Positions 1 through 8,243 are shown, numbered from the stretch's first letter. The stretch is DNA of 36,413 nucleotides from Candidatus Jorgensenbacteria bacterium (GCA_016234345.1 JACRFG010000078.1:1-36413), one strand, 5' to 3'. Made by a program: numbers and translations. Notes: generated by a model from the letters alone, not told the origin.

Positions 1-2235
1 AATCCGCGTTCGACGGTGGCTACAATTACCGAGATTTATGATTATCTTCGTGTGTTATTTGCCAGAGCCGGCACGCCGTATTGCCCTCGCTGCGGCAAAG
101 AGATCAAAAAACGTACCAGTGAAGAAATTGTCGATATTGTTATAGAACTTACCAAGTCTTCGAAAAAAGACGGTAACACAGTTATTTTGGCACCAGCGGT
201 TCGTGGACGAAAAGGGGAATATTACCAGTTGCTCTATGATTTTTTGAATGCCGGATTCAGTGAGGTTAGAATCGACAATGTGTTTTATTCGCTACGCGAT
301 CGCATCGAACTTAGCCGTTATAAGCAGCATACGATTGAACTTGTGGTTGATCGAATGCCCACTGGGATAGATTTCACTAATAAAGATCATCGCTTGCGTT
401 TGGCCGAAGCGGTAGAGACGGGGTTGAAGTACGGCAATGATGTGGTTACGATCATCACCGACGAAGAAACTTCTCTTTCGGCAAAATTCACCTGTCCGAC
501 CGACGGATTTTCTTTTCCGGAAATAGAGCCGCGTCTTTTTTCATTCAACAGTCCTTATGGAGCGTGTCCGGCTTGCCACGGCTTGGGTACCGAAAACATC
601 TGGTCCGAAAAGCCGTGCCCTTCATGTTTGGGGAAGCGATTGAAAGAAGAGGCGTTGAATGTTTTGGTTGCACAGAAAAACATCGCAAGCGTTGTTGGGT
701 TTTCTATCGAAGAAGCGCATAAATTCTTAAAGAAAGTCAGTGTTCATGGAGATGCCACTTTTAAGGAAGTGGTTGAGCTTCCTCTTCGTGAAATATTAAG
801 CCGCCTCCAATTTTTAATAGACGTTGGCCTTGAATATTTGACGCTTGATCGGAGAGCCGGAACGCTTTCCGGTGGCGAAGCACAACGGATTAGGTTGGCA
901 TCACAGATAGGCTCAAGACTTACCGGCACTCTTTATATTTTGGATGAGCCGACAATCGGTCTTCATCAGCACGATAACGCCAAGCTTATTACAACGCTAC
1001 ATAATTTACGCGATCTTGGTAACACCGTCATAATCGTTGAGCATGATGAGGAGACGATTCGCTCCTCCGATTATTTGGTTGATATTGGGCCGGGTGCTGG
1101 TATCCATGGCGGTCGTGTTGTAGCCGAAGGATCGGTTCCGGCTATATTTAAAGACACAAAACAGGAATCCTTAACTTTAGAGTATTTAAAGGGTAAAAAA
1201 TTTATTGAGGTTCCTAAAAAAAGACGAAGTGTTACTAAAGATCATGATTATTTAAAAATAAGAGGCGCGACCGAAAATAATCTGCAAAAAATAGATGTCG
1301 ATATTCCGCTCAGGCGATTTACAGCCGTGACCGGGCTTTCGGGTTCTGGAAAAAGTACGCTTGTATATGACGTGCTTTATAAGAAATTGGCTAATACATT
1401 TAACGCAGCTAATTATAAAGTCGGTACCCACAAAGCTATTTTAGGCCTCGAGTACATTAATCGAGTGGTTAATGTTGATCAGTCTCCGATAGGCCGAACG
1501 CCGCGTTCTAATCCCGCTACATACGTTGGCGCTTGGACTTTTATACGCGATCTTTTTGCGGCCACCGAAGATGCACGCGTCAGAGGTTGGAAACCGGGTC
1601 GTTTTAGCTTTAACGTGCGTGGTGGTCGGTGCGAAAACTGTGAAGGGCACGGCACCATTGCCATCGAAATGCATTTTTTACCGACCGTTTACGTTACATG
1701 TGATGTATGCAAGGGCAAACGTTTTGATCGCGAAACTCTTGAGGTTGAGTACAAAGATAAAAATATTTATGATGTTCTTCAGATGACGGTTGAGGAAGCA
1801 ACCGAATTTTTTGATGATATTCCTTGGCTTCATGACCGTTTACGCATTCTCGAAGAAGTTGGTTTGGGGTATCTGACTCTCGGTCAATCAGCCACAACTC
1901 TTTCGGGAGGAGAGGCGCAGCGCATCAAGTTGACCGCCGAACTAGGCAAACGCGATACACGAAAAACGATTTATCTTCTTGACGAGCCGACTACCGGTCT
2001 TCATTTTGCCGATGTTAAAAATCTTTTGAATGTGTTGCAACGGTTGGTGGATCGGGGGAATACGGTCGTGGTTATCGAACACAATTTAGATGTTATTAAA
2101 TGCGCCGATTGGGTAATCGATCTGGGACCAGAAGGAGGTGAACGCGGCGGAGAAGTGGTAGGGGTTGGCACTCCCGAAGATATAGCAAGAAAAGCCCGCA
2201 GTTTTACTGGTAAATACCTTAAAAAAGTATTATAA
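1..2235 (+). CDS. uvrA: UvrA, excinuclease ABC subunit A (5' end outside window)
   Basis: UvrA is the damage-sensing ABC ATPase of nucleotide excision repair and loads UvrB on DNA. The reading frame is open from base 1 (NPRSTVATITEIYDYLR), about 100 residues into a normal UvrA, so the first Walker A is missing only because the window starts here. Visible are the UvrB-binding region, signature LSGGEAQR near 865 followed by LDEPTIGLH, the second Walker A GLSGSGKST (1333-1359), the second zinc module (CENC with CDVC) and a second LSGGEAQR followed by LDEPTTGLH. Two oddities stand out. The first zinc module reads CPTD instead of CPxC (Asp codon 502-504). Only about six residues separate GLGTEN from CPSC (580-630), where typical UvrA carries roughly 100 residues of insertion domain. 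Identification is certain; the effect of the losses is inferred. Confidence 0.97.
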   Translation, partial: NPRSTVATITEIYDYLRVLFARAGTPYCPRCGKEIKKRTSEEIVDIVIELTKSSKKDGNTVILAPAVRGRKGEYYQLLYDFLNAGFSEVRIDNVFYSLRDRIELSRYKQHTIELVVDRMPTGIDFTNKDHRLRLAEAVETGLKYGNDVVTIITDEETSLSAKFTCPTDGFSFPEIEPRLFSFNSPYGACPACHGLGTENIWSEKPCPSCLGKRLKEEALNVLVAQKNIASVVGFSIEEAHKFLKKVSVHGDATFKEVVELPLREILSRLQFLIDVGLEYLTLDRRAGTLSGGEAQRIRLASQIGSRLTGTLYILDEPTIGLHQHDNAKLITTLHNLRDLGNTVIIVEHDEETIRSSDYLVDIGPGAGIHGGRVVAEGSVPAIFKDTKQESLTLEYLKGKKFIEVPKKRRSVTKDHDYLKIRGATENNLQKIDVDIPLRRFTAVTGLSGSGKSTLVYDVLYKKLANTFNAANYKVGTHKAILGLEYINRVVNVDQSPIGRTPRSNPATYVGAWTFIRDLFAATEDARVRGWKPGRFSFNVRGGRCENCEGHGTIAIEMHFLPTVYVTCDVCKGKRFDRETLEVEYKDKNIYDVLQMTVEEATEFFDDIPWLHDRLRILEEVGLGYLTLGQSATTLSGGEAQRIKLTAELGKRDTRKTIYLLDEPTTGLHFADVKNLLNVLQRLVDRGNTVVVIEHNLDVIKCADWVIDLGPEGGERGGEVVGVGTPEDIARKARSFTGKYLKKVL

Positions 2236-2246
2236 AACTGGTCTAA

Positions 2247-2606
2247 TTGACGATTTATAGTATTGGTAGTACGCTGGGGTTAGTTGGTTTTTTATACATA
2301 ATAAATGGTGCAGCCGTGATTATTGCGAAGAGAACAATTCAGCGGATGTCGGATAAGCGCAAAGAAGAGTTTTTGAAAAAACTCAAGCGACAAAGATTAG
2401 CCAAGACTAATCAACAGAAGATTGTACGAGCGATAATGCTATTTTTGCTTAAAGAGTATATGGGCGGATCCCGTCCTAAAATAATTTTGCCTGAATTACC
2501 CAACAAAGAAGAAAGCCGTGCTATCGTCGAACAGTGTCGAAAAAAGGGGTGGAAAATTAAATTCCACTATGATTATACTGACGGTTATTGGGCAGAAATT
2601 TGGTAG
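2247..2606 (+). CDS. Small unknown protein with N-terminal membrane segment
   Basis: I do not recognise this 119-aa protein. It starts with TTG, 11 bases after the uvrA stop, with no clear ribosome binding site. The first 25 residues (IGSTLGLVGFLYIINGAAVI) form one hydrophobic segment, followed by a strongly basic stretch (KRTIQRMSDKRKEEFLKKLK) and a mixed C-terminal part ending in DGYWAEIW. This suggests a single-pass membrane protein with a basic cytoplasmic tail. An ATG at about 2346 is an alternative start that would drop the membrane segment. It probably shares a transcript with uvrA, because a good terminator follows its stop directly. Confidence 0.7.
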   Translation: MTIYSIGSTLGLVGFLYIINGAAVIIAKRTIQRMSDKRKEEFLKKLKRQRLAKTNQQKIVRAIMLFLLKEYMGGSRPKIILPELPNKEESRAIVEQCRKKGWKIKFHYDYTDGYWAEIW

Positions 2607-2637
2607 AGTCCGATTTTACATCGGGCTCTTTTGTTTT
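2605..2637 (+). terminator. Intrinsic terminator after the uvrA operon
   Basis: A ten-base-pair stem with one G-T pair (agagtccgat / atcgggctct) and a five-base loop is followed by a T-rich tract (tttgttttt). The left arm overlaps the stop codon of the preceding small gene. Confidence 0.85.
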
Positions 2638-2672
2638 TGCCGGCAATAACGCCGCGGCCGTTGAAGTTTATG

Positions 2673-2703
2673 AAAATCCCCCTGAAATTTTCAAGGGGAT
2701 TTT
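2673..2703. terminator. Hairpin between convergent genes, probably bidirectional terminator
   Basis: The arms aaaatccccctgaa and ttcaaggggatttt form a long stem with one mismatch and a three-base loop. The A and T ends supply short U tracts in both directions. The tdk stop codon (2691-2693, minus strand) lies inside the hairpin. Confidence 0.65.
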
Positions 2704-3323
2704 AATGAATAGGCGCCGGAAGGTTTTTCCGGCAATTCAAAACAACTATAGCATCGCGGTTCGTAACTTTCTTTGCCGCCGACAAGAACTTGAGGAGAAT
2801 CGTATGGTGCCGGTTTGCCGTCAATGAGTCGTTGGGTAAGATAAGCTACTTCTCCACATTGAGCGCATCGAGAAGCAAGCCAGCGTACGGTGCGGAGGTC
2901 GGGACAAAGGCCGATTAGTTCAAGGGTAGAACCGAATGGTTCGTTCCTGAAATCCAGTGCCAATCCTGATGCAATGACATCGTAACCCCGTTCGAGTAAG
3001 CGATTAACCACCAAGTAGAAATCTCGCGAGAAGAATTGTATTTCGTCAAAGGCGATGACGTCTAATTTACCGCAACATTCTTCTTCTCGTGAGATAAGAT
3101 GGAAGATTTCCCAGGGTGAAGTGGTCGATACTTCAACTGCAGTCATGGTTTTTCCATGAAAATCTTTAATATCACCATGGCCGCTTCTTGTGTCCCAGTC
3201 GGGTTTGGCTACCAGAATCTTTTTTCTGCCGAAATCCCGAAGGACCTCGATTTCGTGCATAAGCGTGCCGGTTTTATTGGCAAACATATTGCCAATCAAA
3301 AGGAATAAATTACCGCGTTTCAT
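2691..3323 (-). CDS. tdk: Thymidine kinase, type II family, with altered P-loop
   Basis: This protein should phosphorylate thymidine in the pyrimidine salvage pathway. The 210 residues match the type II (TK1-like) family: Walker A region at residues 11-18, catalytic DEIQFF (Glu94), lasso-region GLALDFRNEPFG, and a four-cysteine zinc site (C153, C156, C191, C194) around the substrate-binding VGG-x-ESYEPR stretch. The P-loop is odd. The family has G-x-MFSGKT, whereas this reads GNMFANKT, so the second invariant glycine is Asn16; Lys17 and Thr18 are kept. Catalytic Glu and zinc ligands are intact, so the protein may still be active, but this needs testing. The gene is transcribed alone, divergently from uvrC. 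Confidence 0.92.
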   Translation of the reverse strand: MKRGNLFLLIGNMFANKTGTLMHEIEVLRDFGRKKILVAKPDWDTRSGHGDIKDFHGKTMTAVEVSTTSPWEIFHLISREEECCGKLDVIAFDEIQFFSRDFYLVVNRLLERGYDVIASGLALDFRNEPFGSTLELIGLCPDLRTVRWLASRCAQCGEVAYLTQRLIDGKPAPYDSPQVLVGGKESYEPRCYSCFELPEKPSGAYSLKSP

Positions 3324-3414
3324 TGTCTGTTCCAGTCTGATATTAGTAATGTGCGAGCTTTGCTAATCTAAGCAGATAGGATTGGTAAGTCAAGCAATTT
3401 ATTATTCACAAGTA

Positions 3415-3420
3415 TATAAT
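3415..3420 (+). promoter_or_regulatory. -10 box of the uvrC promoter
   Basis: A perfect TATAAT lies 20 bases before the uvrC ATG, so the predicted 5' leader is only about 14 bases. No convincing -35 box is present at the right distance. Confidence 0.6.
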
Positions 3421-3440
3421 TCGCAGGTACATTTAGAGTA

Positions 3441-4646
3441 ATGAAAAATATTTACCAAAATCTTCCTCAAACCCCTGGCGTCTATCTTATGAAAGATGGA
3501 ACAGGGAAAATACTTTATATCGGTAAGGCCGTTAATTTGAGGCGGCGAGTATCGAGTTATTTTACGAGACCCCATGATATGCGTATTGAACGGATGGTTG
3601 AGAGGGTTAAGAGCATTGGTTTTCAAAGAACCGATTCCGCCCTTGAGGCGCTTATATTGGAGTCCAAGCTTATTAAAAAACATCAGCCACAATTCAATAT
3701 ACGAGAAAAGGACGACAAGAGTTTTCTTTACGTTGAAATAACTAATGATGAATTTCCCAGAGTTTTTTTAGTGCGAGGTAAAAATAAATCAATGCGAGGA
3801 ACTAAACGTTTCGGGCCGTTTATTTCAGCTTCGAGTATACGTGAAGCCTTGAGAATCATACGTAAGATATTTCCCTGGTCGATACATGACCCGAAAGATT
3901 TAGGCGCATTCAAGCGGCCTTGTTTTGATTATGAGATCGGTTTGTGTCCGGGAACATGCATTGGTAAAGCTGGGCGCAGAGAATACATGCAAAACATTAA
4001 ACACCTCCGCCTTTTCTTCGAAGGCAGAAAAGATGAGATTGTAAAGCAATTGCGTAAAGTAATGGCTTTAGTCAGTCGAGAGTTGAAATTTGAAGAGGCG
4101 CTCAAATTTCGCCGGCAGATATTCGCTCTTCAACACATTCAGGACATAGCGCTTATAAGCGATGAAAGTGCGGAAGATGCTGGAGTAACTTCAGTTAATA
4201 AAAGATATAGGATAGAGGGTTATGACATATCAAATATTTCGGGCACTTCTGCGGTTGGTGCAATGGTTGTTTTTGTGGGCGGTAAAGCAGATAAAAACCA
4301 GTACCGAAAATTTAAGATTTATACAATTGATCAGCCGAATGACGTGGGTATGCTTCGAGAGGTAATTACGAGACGCATAGAACACGAGGAGTGGCCAGTA
4401 CCGGACCTTGTTTTAATCGACGGCGGTAAGGCGCAGGTTAATGCGGTAGATAAAGTTTTTGAAAGTGCGGGCCTCAAAATTCCTGTGGTGGGAATCGCAA
4501 AAGGTCCGGAACGTAAGAAAAACGAGTTTATTGGTGTAGTTCCTGAACATATCAATCCGGGACTTTTAATAAAAATACGCGATGAAGCTCATCGATTCGC
4601 GATTCAATATCATAAAGCAGTAAGACGAAAAGCTTTTGTAAATTAA
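3441..4646 (+). CDS. uvrC: UvrC, excinuclease ABC subunit C, short form without HhH domain
   Basis: UvrC makes both incisions in nucleotide excision repair. Residues 1-90 are the GIY-YIG nuclease (TPGVYLMKDGTGKILYIGKA), the middle holds the UVR helix that binds UvrB (ELKFEEALKFRRQI, about 212-225), and residues 255-395 are the RNase H-like nuclease, with Asp262 (EGYDIS), Asp327 (LIDGGKAQ) and His384 (RDEAHRFAI) as expected active-site residues. The protein is 401 aa against about 600 in typical UvrC. It stops directly after the RNase H fold, so the C-terminal tandem helix-hairpin-helix DNA-binding domain is absent. The linker between the UVR helix and RNase H fold is also short. The stop is followed at once by a terminator, so this looks like the natural end and not a frameshift. 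Confidence 0.96.
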   Translation: MKNIYQNLPQTPGVYLMKDGTGKILYIGKAVNLRRRVSSYFTRPHDMRIERMVERVKSIGFQRTDSALEALILESKLIKKHQPQFNIREKDDKSFLYVEITNDEFPRVFLVRGKNKSMRGTKRFGPFISASSIREALRIIRKIFPWSIHDPKDLGAFKRPCFDYEIGLCPGTCIGKAGRREYMQNIKHLRLFFEGRKDEIVKQLRKVMALVSRELKFEEALKFRRQIFALQHIQDIALISDESAEDAGVTSVNKRYRIEGYDISNISGTSAVGAMVVFVGGKADKNQYRKFKIYTIDQPNDVGMLREVITRRIEHEEWPVPDLVLIDGGKAQVNAVDKVFESAGLKIPVVGIAKGPERKKNEFIGVVPEHINPGLLIKIRDEAHRFAIQYHKAVRRKAFVN

Positions 4647-4681
4647 TACCGCCGAGTCTTTAAGGACCAGGCGGTATTTTA
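4645..4681. terminator. Terminator between convergent uvrC and the minus-strand unknown gene
   Basis: A nine-base-pair stem (aataccgcc / ggcggtatt), with further pairing of gtctt and aggac inside the loop, is followed by ttttatt. It overlaps the uvrC stop and ends two bases from the stop of the opposing gene, so it can serve both. Confidence 0.8.
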
Positions 4682-4682
4682 T

Positions 4683-5108
4683 TCAAGTCGTGACTTCTTC
4701 CGATTCTTCCTCGGAAGTTAGCACATCAAGCACGGCCATGGTTTCGTTTATAACCGTCATTTTGTCTTTTTGTTCGAGGAATTTGAAGGTTTTACCGATT
4801 TCGATTTTAAGTCGTTTGGCTATACTTGTTCTTAATGTTTGGTTCGTGCCCTCGGTTGCTTCGATAATTCTATTTACCATACTCGTGAGATCGTGGCCGA
4901 GGATAGCATAATTTTTACCTTTGATGTGTCCGGCGTCTTCTTCTATAAACCTACCGACAGCTTCTTGAATCATATTGCTTATTTCTTCACCTGTTTTTTC
5001 GTCCGGATTTCTGCTTTCCCTTTCCGTTTTTAAGAATTCAAAAATGCGGAGCGGTTTATTTTCTTCTTTCTCCGGCGGGGGTACGAAAAACCGTCCTTCT
5101 TTTATCAT
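4683..5108 (-). CDS. Unknown soluble protein, 141 aa
   Basis: I do not recognise this protein. It has no membrane segment, no cysteines and a high content of charged residues. The sequence looks mainly helical, with an acidic tail (LTSEEESEEVTT) and a proline-rich start (FFVPPPEKEENKP). The start is supported by a good minus-strand promoter whose expected transcription start falls on the A of the ATG. It stands alone between divergent and convergent neighbours. Confidence 0.75.
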   Translation of the reverse strand: MIKEGRFFVPPPEKEENKPLRIFEFLKTERESRNPDEKTGEEISNMIQEAVGRFIEEDAGHIKGKNYAILGHDLTSMVNRIIEATEGTNQTLRTSIAKRLKIEIGKTFKFLEQKDKMTVINETMAVLDVLTSEEESEEVTT

Positions 5109-5114
5109 AGTAAC

Positions 5115-5144
5115 ATTATACCATAGTTATCCGATTTTGATCAA
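5115..5144 (-). promoter_or_regulatory. Promoter of the 141-aa gene (leaderless)
   Basis: On the minus strand TTGATC (5144-5139) and TATAAT (5120-5115) are separated by 18 bases. The expected start lies about seven bases past the -10 box, at 5108, which is the first base of the start codon, so the mRNA should be leaderless. Confidence 0.7.
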
Positions 5145-5181
5145 TATTGTTTTAATAACAACTATTTTGCTTTGTTTCAGG

Positions 5182-5187
5182 TATAAT
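5182..5187 (+). promoter_or_regulatory. -10 box of the FAD oxidoreductase gene (leaderless)
   Basis: TATAAT ends seven bases before the ATG at 5194, so the predicted transcription start coincides with the start codon. No clear -35 box is visible. This supports 5194 as the start over in-frame upstream codons. Confidence 0.6.
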
Positions 5188-5193
5188 TTAACT

Positions 5194-6864
5194 ATGATAA
5201 TTGAAGCAATCAAAAAATTTCTCCATGGAGATGTTTTGACTGACGAAACTACGCTCCAAAAGTATAGTCATGATACCAGTCTTTTTGAAATCAAGCCTGA
5301 AGCAGTCGTATTTCCCAAAGACAGTAGCGATATTAAGGGTCTTGTGCGATTTGTGCGTGAACGGCGGGCGATTGATTCTTCAGAGAAAATTTATCTTACG
5401 CCGCGATCAGCTGGTAGTGATATGACCGGGGGGCCTTTGGGTGAGTCCCTCGTACTCGATTTTACCAAGTACTTTAATCATATTCTCGAAATTGGCGATT
5501 TATTAAACAGTTCCGGCGGAGAGTCTGAGGGTTATGCGTTGGTTGAGCCAGGTGTTTTTTATAGGGATTTTGACCGTGCAACTAGAGAGAAAGATTATTT
5601 TATGCCTTCGTATCCGGCATCTCGTGAACTTTGTGCGGTGGGAGGAATGACGGCTAATGACGCCGGAGGTGAGAAGACCTTAGCTTACGGCAAAACACAT
5701 GATTATGTAATGCAGCTCAAGGTTGTTTTGTCGGATGGCGAGGAATGTGTATTGAAACCGCTTACAAAGAAAGAATTAGAAGAGAAGATGCAATCCAGAA
5801 ATTTTGAAGGCGAGACATATCGAAAAATGTATGATCTACTCGAGAGAAATTACGATACGGTGAAAGCAGCCAAACCTCGTGTTTCTAAGAATTCGGCTGG
5901 CTATAATTTGTGGGATGTGTGGGATCGGCAAACATTCGATTTAACTAAGCTATTTGTCGGTTCTCAAGGTACGCTTGGCATAATTACTGAAATTAAGTTC
6001 CGTCTTGTACGGCCTAAAAAACATTCCGCACTTCTTATTATTTTCTTAAAAGATATGGCAAGTCTTGCGAAAGTCGTGCTAAAGGTATTAACCCATAAGC
6101 CGGAAAGTTTTGAATCTTATGACGATCATACATTAAAAATCGCGGTTAGATATTTTACTGATATGTTAAAAATCATGGGTGCGCGTAATGTGTTCTCGCT
6201 CGCTTTACAGTTTCTGCCAGAATTTTTTATGATGTTATCTGGAGGTGTTCCTAAACTCATTCTTGAAGCCGAGTTTACCGGTGATTCGGAAGAAGAGATA
6301 TATAAGAAAGCACGCGCAGCGGAAAAAGATCTTTATAAATCCGGCGTAAAAACGCGAATTGCGAAAGACGACCGTGAAGAACAAAAATATTGGACGATTC
6401 GTAGAGAAAGTTTCAATCTTCTCCGTCATCATGTTCATGGCAAGCAAACAGCGCCATTTATAGATGACATTGTTGTGCGTCCGGAGTTGTTGCCGGAATT
6501 TCTGCCTAAGTTAAATGCCATTATGAACCAATACGATCTTACATATACTATTGCCGGCCACATCGGTAATGGTAATTTTCATATAATTCCTTTAATGAAT
6601 CTTAAGGATCAGCAATCAAAGAAAATAATACTTGAGCTTTCAGAAAAGGTTTATCAACTTGTCATAGAATTTCAAGGTTCTATAGACGGAGAGCATAATG
6701 ACGGCTTGATACGGAGTCCGTACTTAGAGAAAATGTTCGGTAAAGAAGTGTATAAACTTTTTGAAGAAACCAAGCAGATATTCGATCCATTGAATATATT
6801 CAATCCGGGCAAGAAAGTTCACTCCGACCTCGCGTACGCGCTCGCACATCTCAAGCGGGAATAA
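5194..6864 (+). CDS. FAD-linked 2-hydroxyacid dehydrogenase (GlcD/D-lactate dehydrogenase/YdiJ type)
   Basis: A 556-aa flavoprotein of the vanillyl-alcohol oxidase fold, predicted to oxidise a D-2-hydroxy acid such as lactate, glycolate or 2-hydroxyglutarate. The N-terminal FAD-binding domain shows the PP-loop TPRSAGSDMTGG (about 69-80), GGMTANDAGGEKTLAYGK (about 150-167) and VGSQGTLGIITEIKFRL (about 256-272). The C-terminal FAD-oxidase cap shows GHIGNGNFHI (about 456-465), GEHNDG (about 500) and FNPGK near the end. The GEH-x-DG followed by RSPYLEKMFG resembles the N-terminal half of YdiJ-type enzymes, which are fused to an Fe-S domain; here that domain is absent. The frame stays open upstream to 4975, but that stretch overlaps the opposing gene and its promoter, so I take the ATG at 5194. 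The exact substrate cannot be read from sequence. Confidence 0.93.
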   Translation: MIIEAIKKFLHGDVLTDETTLQKYSHDTSLFEIKPEAVVFPKDSSDIKGLVRFVRERRAIDSSEKIYLTPRSAGSDMTGGPLGESLVLDFTKYFNHILEIGDLLNSSGGESEGYALVEPGVFYRDFDRATREKDYFMPSYPASRELCAVGGMTANDAGGEKTLAYGKTHDYVMQLKVVLSDGEECVLKPLTKKELEEKMQSRNFEGETYRKMYDLLERNYDTVKAAKPRVSKNSAGYNLWDVWDRQTFDLTKLFVGSQGTLGIITEIKFRLVRPKKHSALLIIFLKDMASLAKVVLKVLTHKPESFESYDDHTLKIAVRYFTDMLKIMGARNVFSLALQFLPEFFMMLSGGVPKLILEAEFTGDSEEEIYKKARAAEKDLYKSGVKTRIAKDDREEQKYWTIRRESFNLLRHHVHGKQTAPFIDDIVVRPELLPEFLPKLNAIMNQYDLTYTIAGHIGNGNFHIIPLMNLKDQQSKKIILELSEKVYQLVIEFQGSIDGEHNDGLIRSPYLEKMFGKEVYKLFEETKQIFDPLNIFNPGKKVHSDLAYALAHLKRE

Positions 6865-6921
6865 TAAAAAAGTTTATTTAGTATAGGATAAGAATATAAG
6901 CATTGCTGTTTTTCGATTGTC

Positions 6922-6974
6922 TCAAAAATCACGCACCCGCCTTTCGGCAGGCAGGTATGCGTGAAAATTGAGGC
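6922..6974 (+). repeat. Hairpin repeat, copy A
   Basis: This copy shares its flanks with copy B at 8244-8296: 11 of 13 bases on the left and 16 of 16 (gcgtgaaaattgaggc) on the right. The 24-base GC-rich core (6935-6958) is the reverse complement of copy B's core with one difference. The core can fold on itself (acccgcc with ggcaggt). The copy lies in the gap after the FAD oxidoreductase gene and ahead of the promoter of the next gene. Confidence 0.85.
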
Positions 6975-7011
6975 GGCGTCGCGAACTTAAGATTTGTTTT
7001 AATCAAATTTA

Positions 7012-7041
7012 TTGACGTGTTTACTATCTACGTGCTACTTT
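7012..7041 (+). promoter_or_regulatory. Promoter of the 238-aa membrane protein gene
   Basis: TTGACG (7012-7017) and TACTTT (7036-7041) are 18 bases apart, with an extended -10 TGC directly before the -10 box. The predicted leader is about 47 bases and contains a strong ribosome binding site. Confidence 0.7.
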
Positions 7042-7094
7042 ATTCTTAGCTTATTTTACTCAATAAACTCACATCTCTAGGAAAGGAGATAGTC

Positions 7095-7811
7095 TTGAAA
7101 AAGGTTGGTTTTCTTATATTTTTAGGTGTTTGTGTTTTGGCTTGGGTATTTTTTAGACACGGTTTTCCCGAATTCGCTCTTTGGACGCTTTTTGTGTTCG
7201 GCACGTTTTGGTTCTGGACGCTTGCTGTTATTGCAACAATCATCATTATCGCGTGCATTGATCACAACGAAAATTTCACAGGCGCGACCGCATCTCTTGT
7301 AATTGCTCTTTTACTTCTGCAGTTTTTGGGAGACGTAAAAGTATTCAGTTATGTCCTTGAGCAGCCGTTCATGGGTTTGATCTACTTTGTTATGTATCTC
7401 GGCGCTGGAACGGCTTGGTCGATCATTAAATGGTGGCGTTTTGTAGGAAAGCGTAAGAGTGAATACGATCGAGCGAAAGCAGAATTCTTAACTCGGCACA
7501 AAGTTGAGGGCAATGCCATTCCTAATGTTTTAAAATCAGAATGGCGCGATCGTTGCCGACATGAGTCATATGCTGAAGCACCGCAAGCTAGACAGCACAA
7601 AGGCAAGATCGTCGGGTGGATGTGCTATTGGCCGTGGAGTCTCTTTTGGACCCTTTTGGATGATCCGATCAAAAAGATTCTCCAGACGATCTATCAGTGG
7701 CTTCAGGGAATCTACCAGGCAATTTCTATTAGAGCTTATCGTGACGTGGCAGAAGATTTTGCCGTACCCGTCGAACCACCTAATGAAGAAAAATCCAAGA
7801 ATCGAAATTAA
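7095..7811 (+). CDS. Unknown multi-spanning membrane protein, 238 aa
   Basis: I do not recognise this protein. It begins with TTG; AAGGAG at 7083-7088, at good spacing, fixes that start. The N-terminal half is very hydrophobic, with about four membrane segments (VGFLIFLGVCVLAWVFF, LWTLFVFGTFWFWTLAVIAT through IIIIACI, ATASLVIALLLLQFLG, FMGLIYFVMYLGAGTAWSII). A basic cytoplasmic-looking stretch follows (KWWRFVGKRKSEYDRAKAEF), then an amphipathic Trp-rich segment (GWMCYWPWSLFWTLL) and a charged tail. The next gene starts 26 bases downstream, and a terminator follows that gene, so the two form a small operon. The strong Shine-Dalgarno site differs from the leaderless genes around it. Confidence 0.8.
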   Translation: MKKVGFLIFLGVCVLAWVFFRHGFPEFALWTLFVFGTFWFWTLAVIATIIIIACIDHNENFTGATASLVIALLLLQFLGDVKVFSYVLEQPFMGLIYFVMYLGAGTAWSIIKWWRFVGKRKSEYDRAKAEFLTRHKVEGNAIPNVLKSEWRDRCRHESYAEAPQARQHKGKIVGWMCYWPWSLFWTLLDDPIKKILQTIYQWLQGIYQAISIRAYRDVAEDFAVPVEPPNEEKSKNRN

Positions 7812-7837
7812 CTTCTAAGCAAGAAAGGTAATTTGCT

Positions 7838-8161
7838 GTGGAAGCAGATGAAGGGAAAACCAGAATAAGTATTCCTGATGATGATGCAGTAAACTGGATT
7901 AAAATATTCCAGGAAATCGGGATGAATTCCGAAGAGATCGATACTGCAATGATCAGGTTGAATGATACCTACGCAAAAATGAAGATCGGTAAGTACGTTG
8001 ATGATGAGGTGGCTAGGCTTATAGCCGAACTGCAGCGATCTACCGGAAAACAGACCACCGAAGAACAGTTTGTTGTGGCATATAATATGGTATTTGAGAG
8101 ATTGCGAAAGATTAAACTAAGCGATCTCGAACGGGGGATAAGGTATTTGAATGAAAATTAG
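7838..8161 (+). CDS. Unknown small soluble protein, 107 aa
   Basis: I do not recognise this protein. It starts with GTG behind an AGAAAGG ribosome binding site. It is acidic, has no cysteine and looks all-helical (AVNWIKIFQEIGMNSEEIDT, then DDEVARLIAELQRSTGKQTT). It is the second gene of a two-gene unit with the membrane protein before it and ends at a strong terminator. Confidence 0.8.
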   Translation: MEADEGKTRISIPDDDAVNWIKIFQEIGMNSEEIDTAMIRLNDTYAKMKIGKYVDDEVARLIAELQRSTGKQTTEEQFVVAYNMVFERLRKIKLSDLERGIRYLNEN

Positions 8162-8169
8162 TTATTCAG

Positions 8170-8200
8170 AAACGGCTGCTTATAGCAGCCGTTTTGCTTT
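8170..8200 (+). terminator. Intrinsic terminator
   Basis: An eleven-base-pair perfect stem (aaacggctgct / agcagccgttt) with a three-base loop is followed by tgctttt, nine bases after the stop of the 107-aa gene. Confidence 0.9.
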
Positions 8201-8243
8201 TCGCTTTGAGTTATCTTGTGTTTTGTCTTGGTTTGTGCATTCT

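Noticed and set aside
1..15. uvrA start at the GTG at position 16
   Set aside because: The frame continues upstream of it with conserved UvrA residues (NPRST), so the gene is cut by the window edge.
4975..5193. Upstream extension of the FAD oxidoreductase frame
   Set aside because: It overlaps the opposing 141-aa gene and both promoters. The ATG at 5194 fits a leaderless start and the normal N-terminus of the family.
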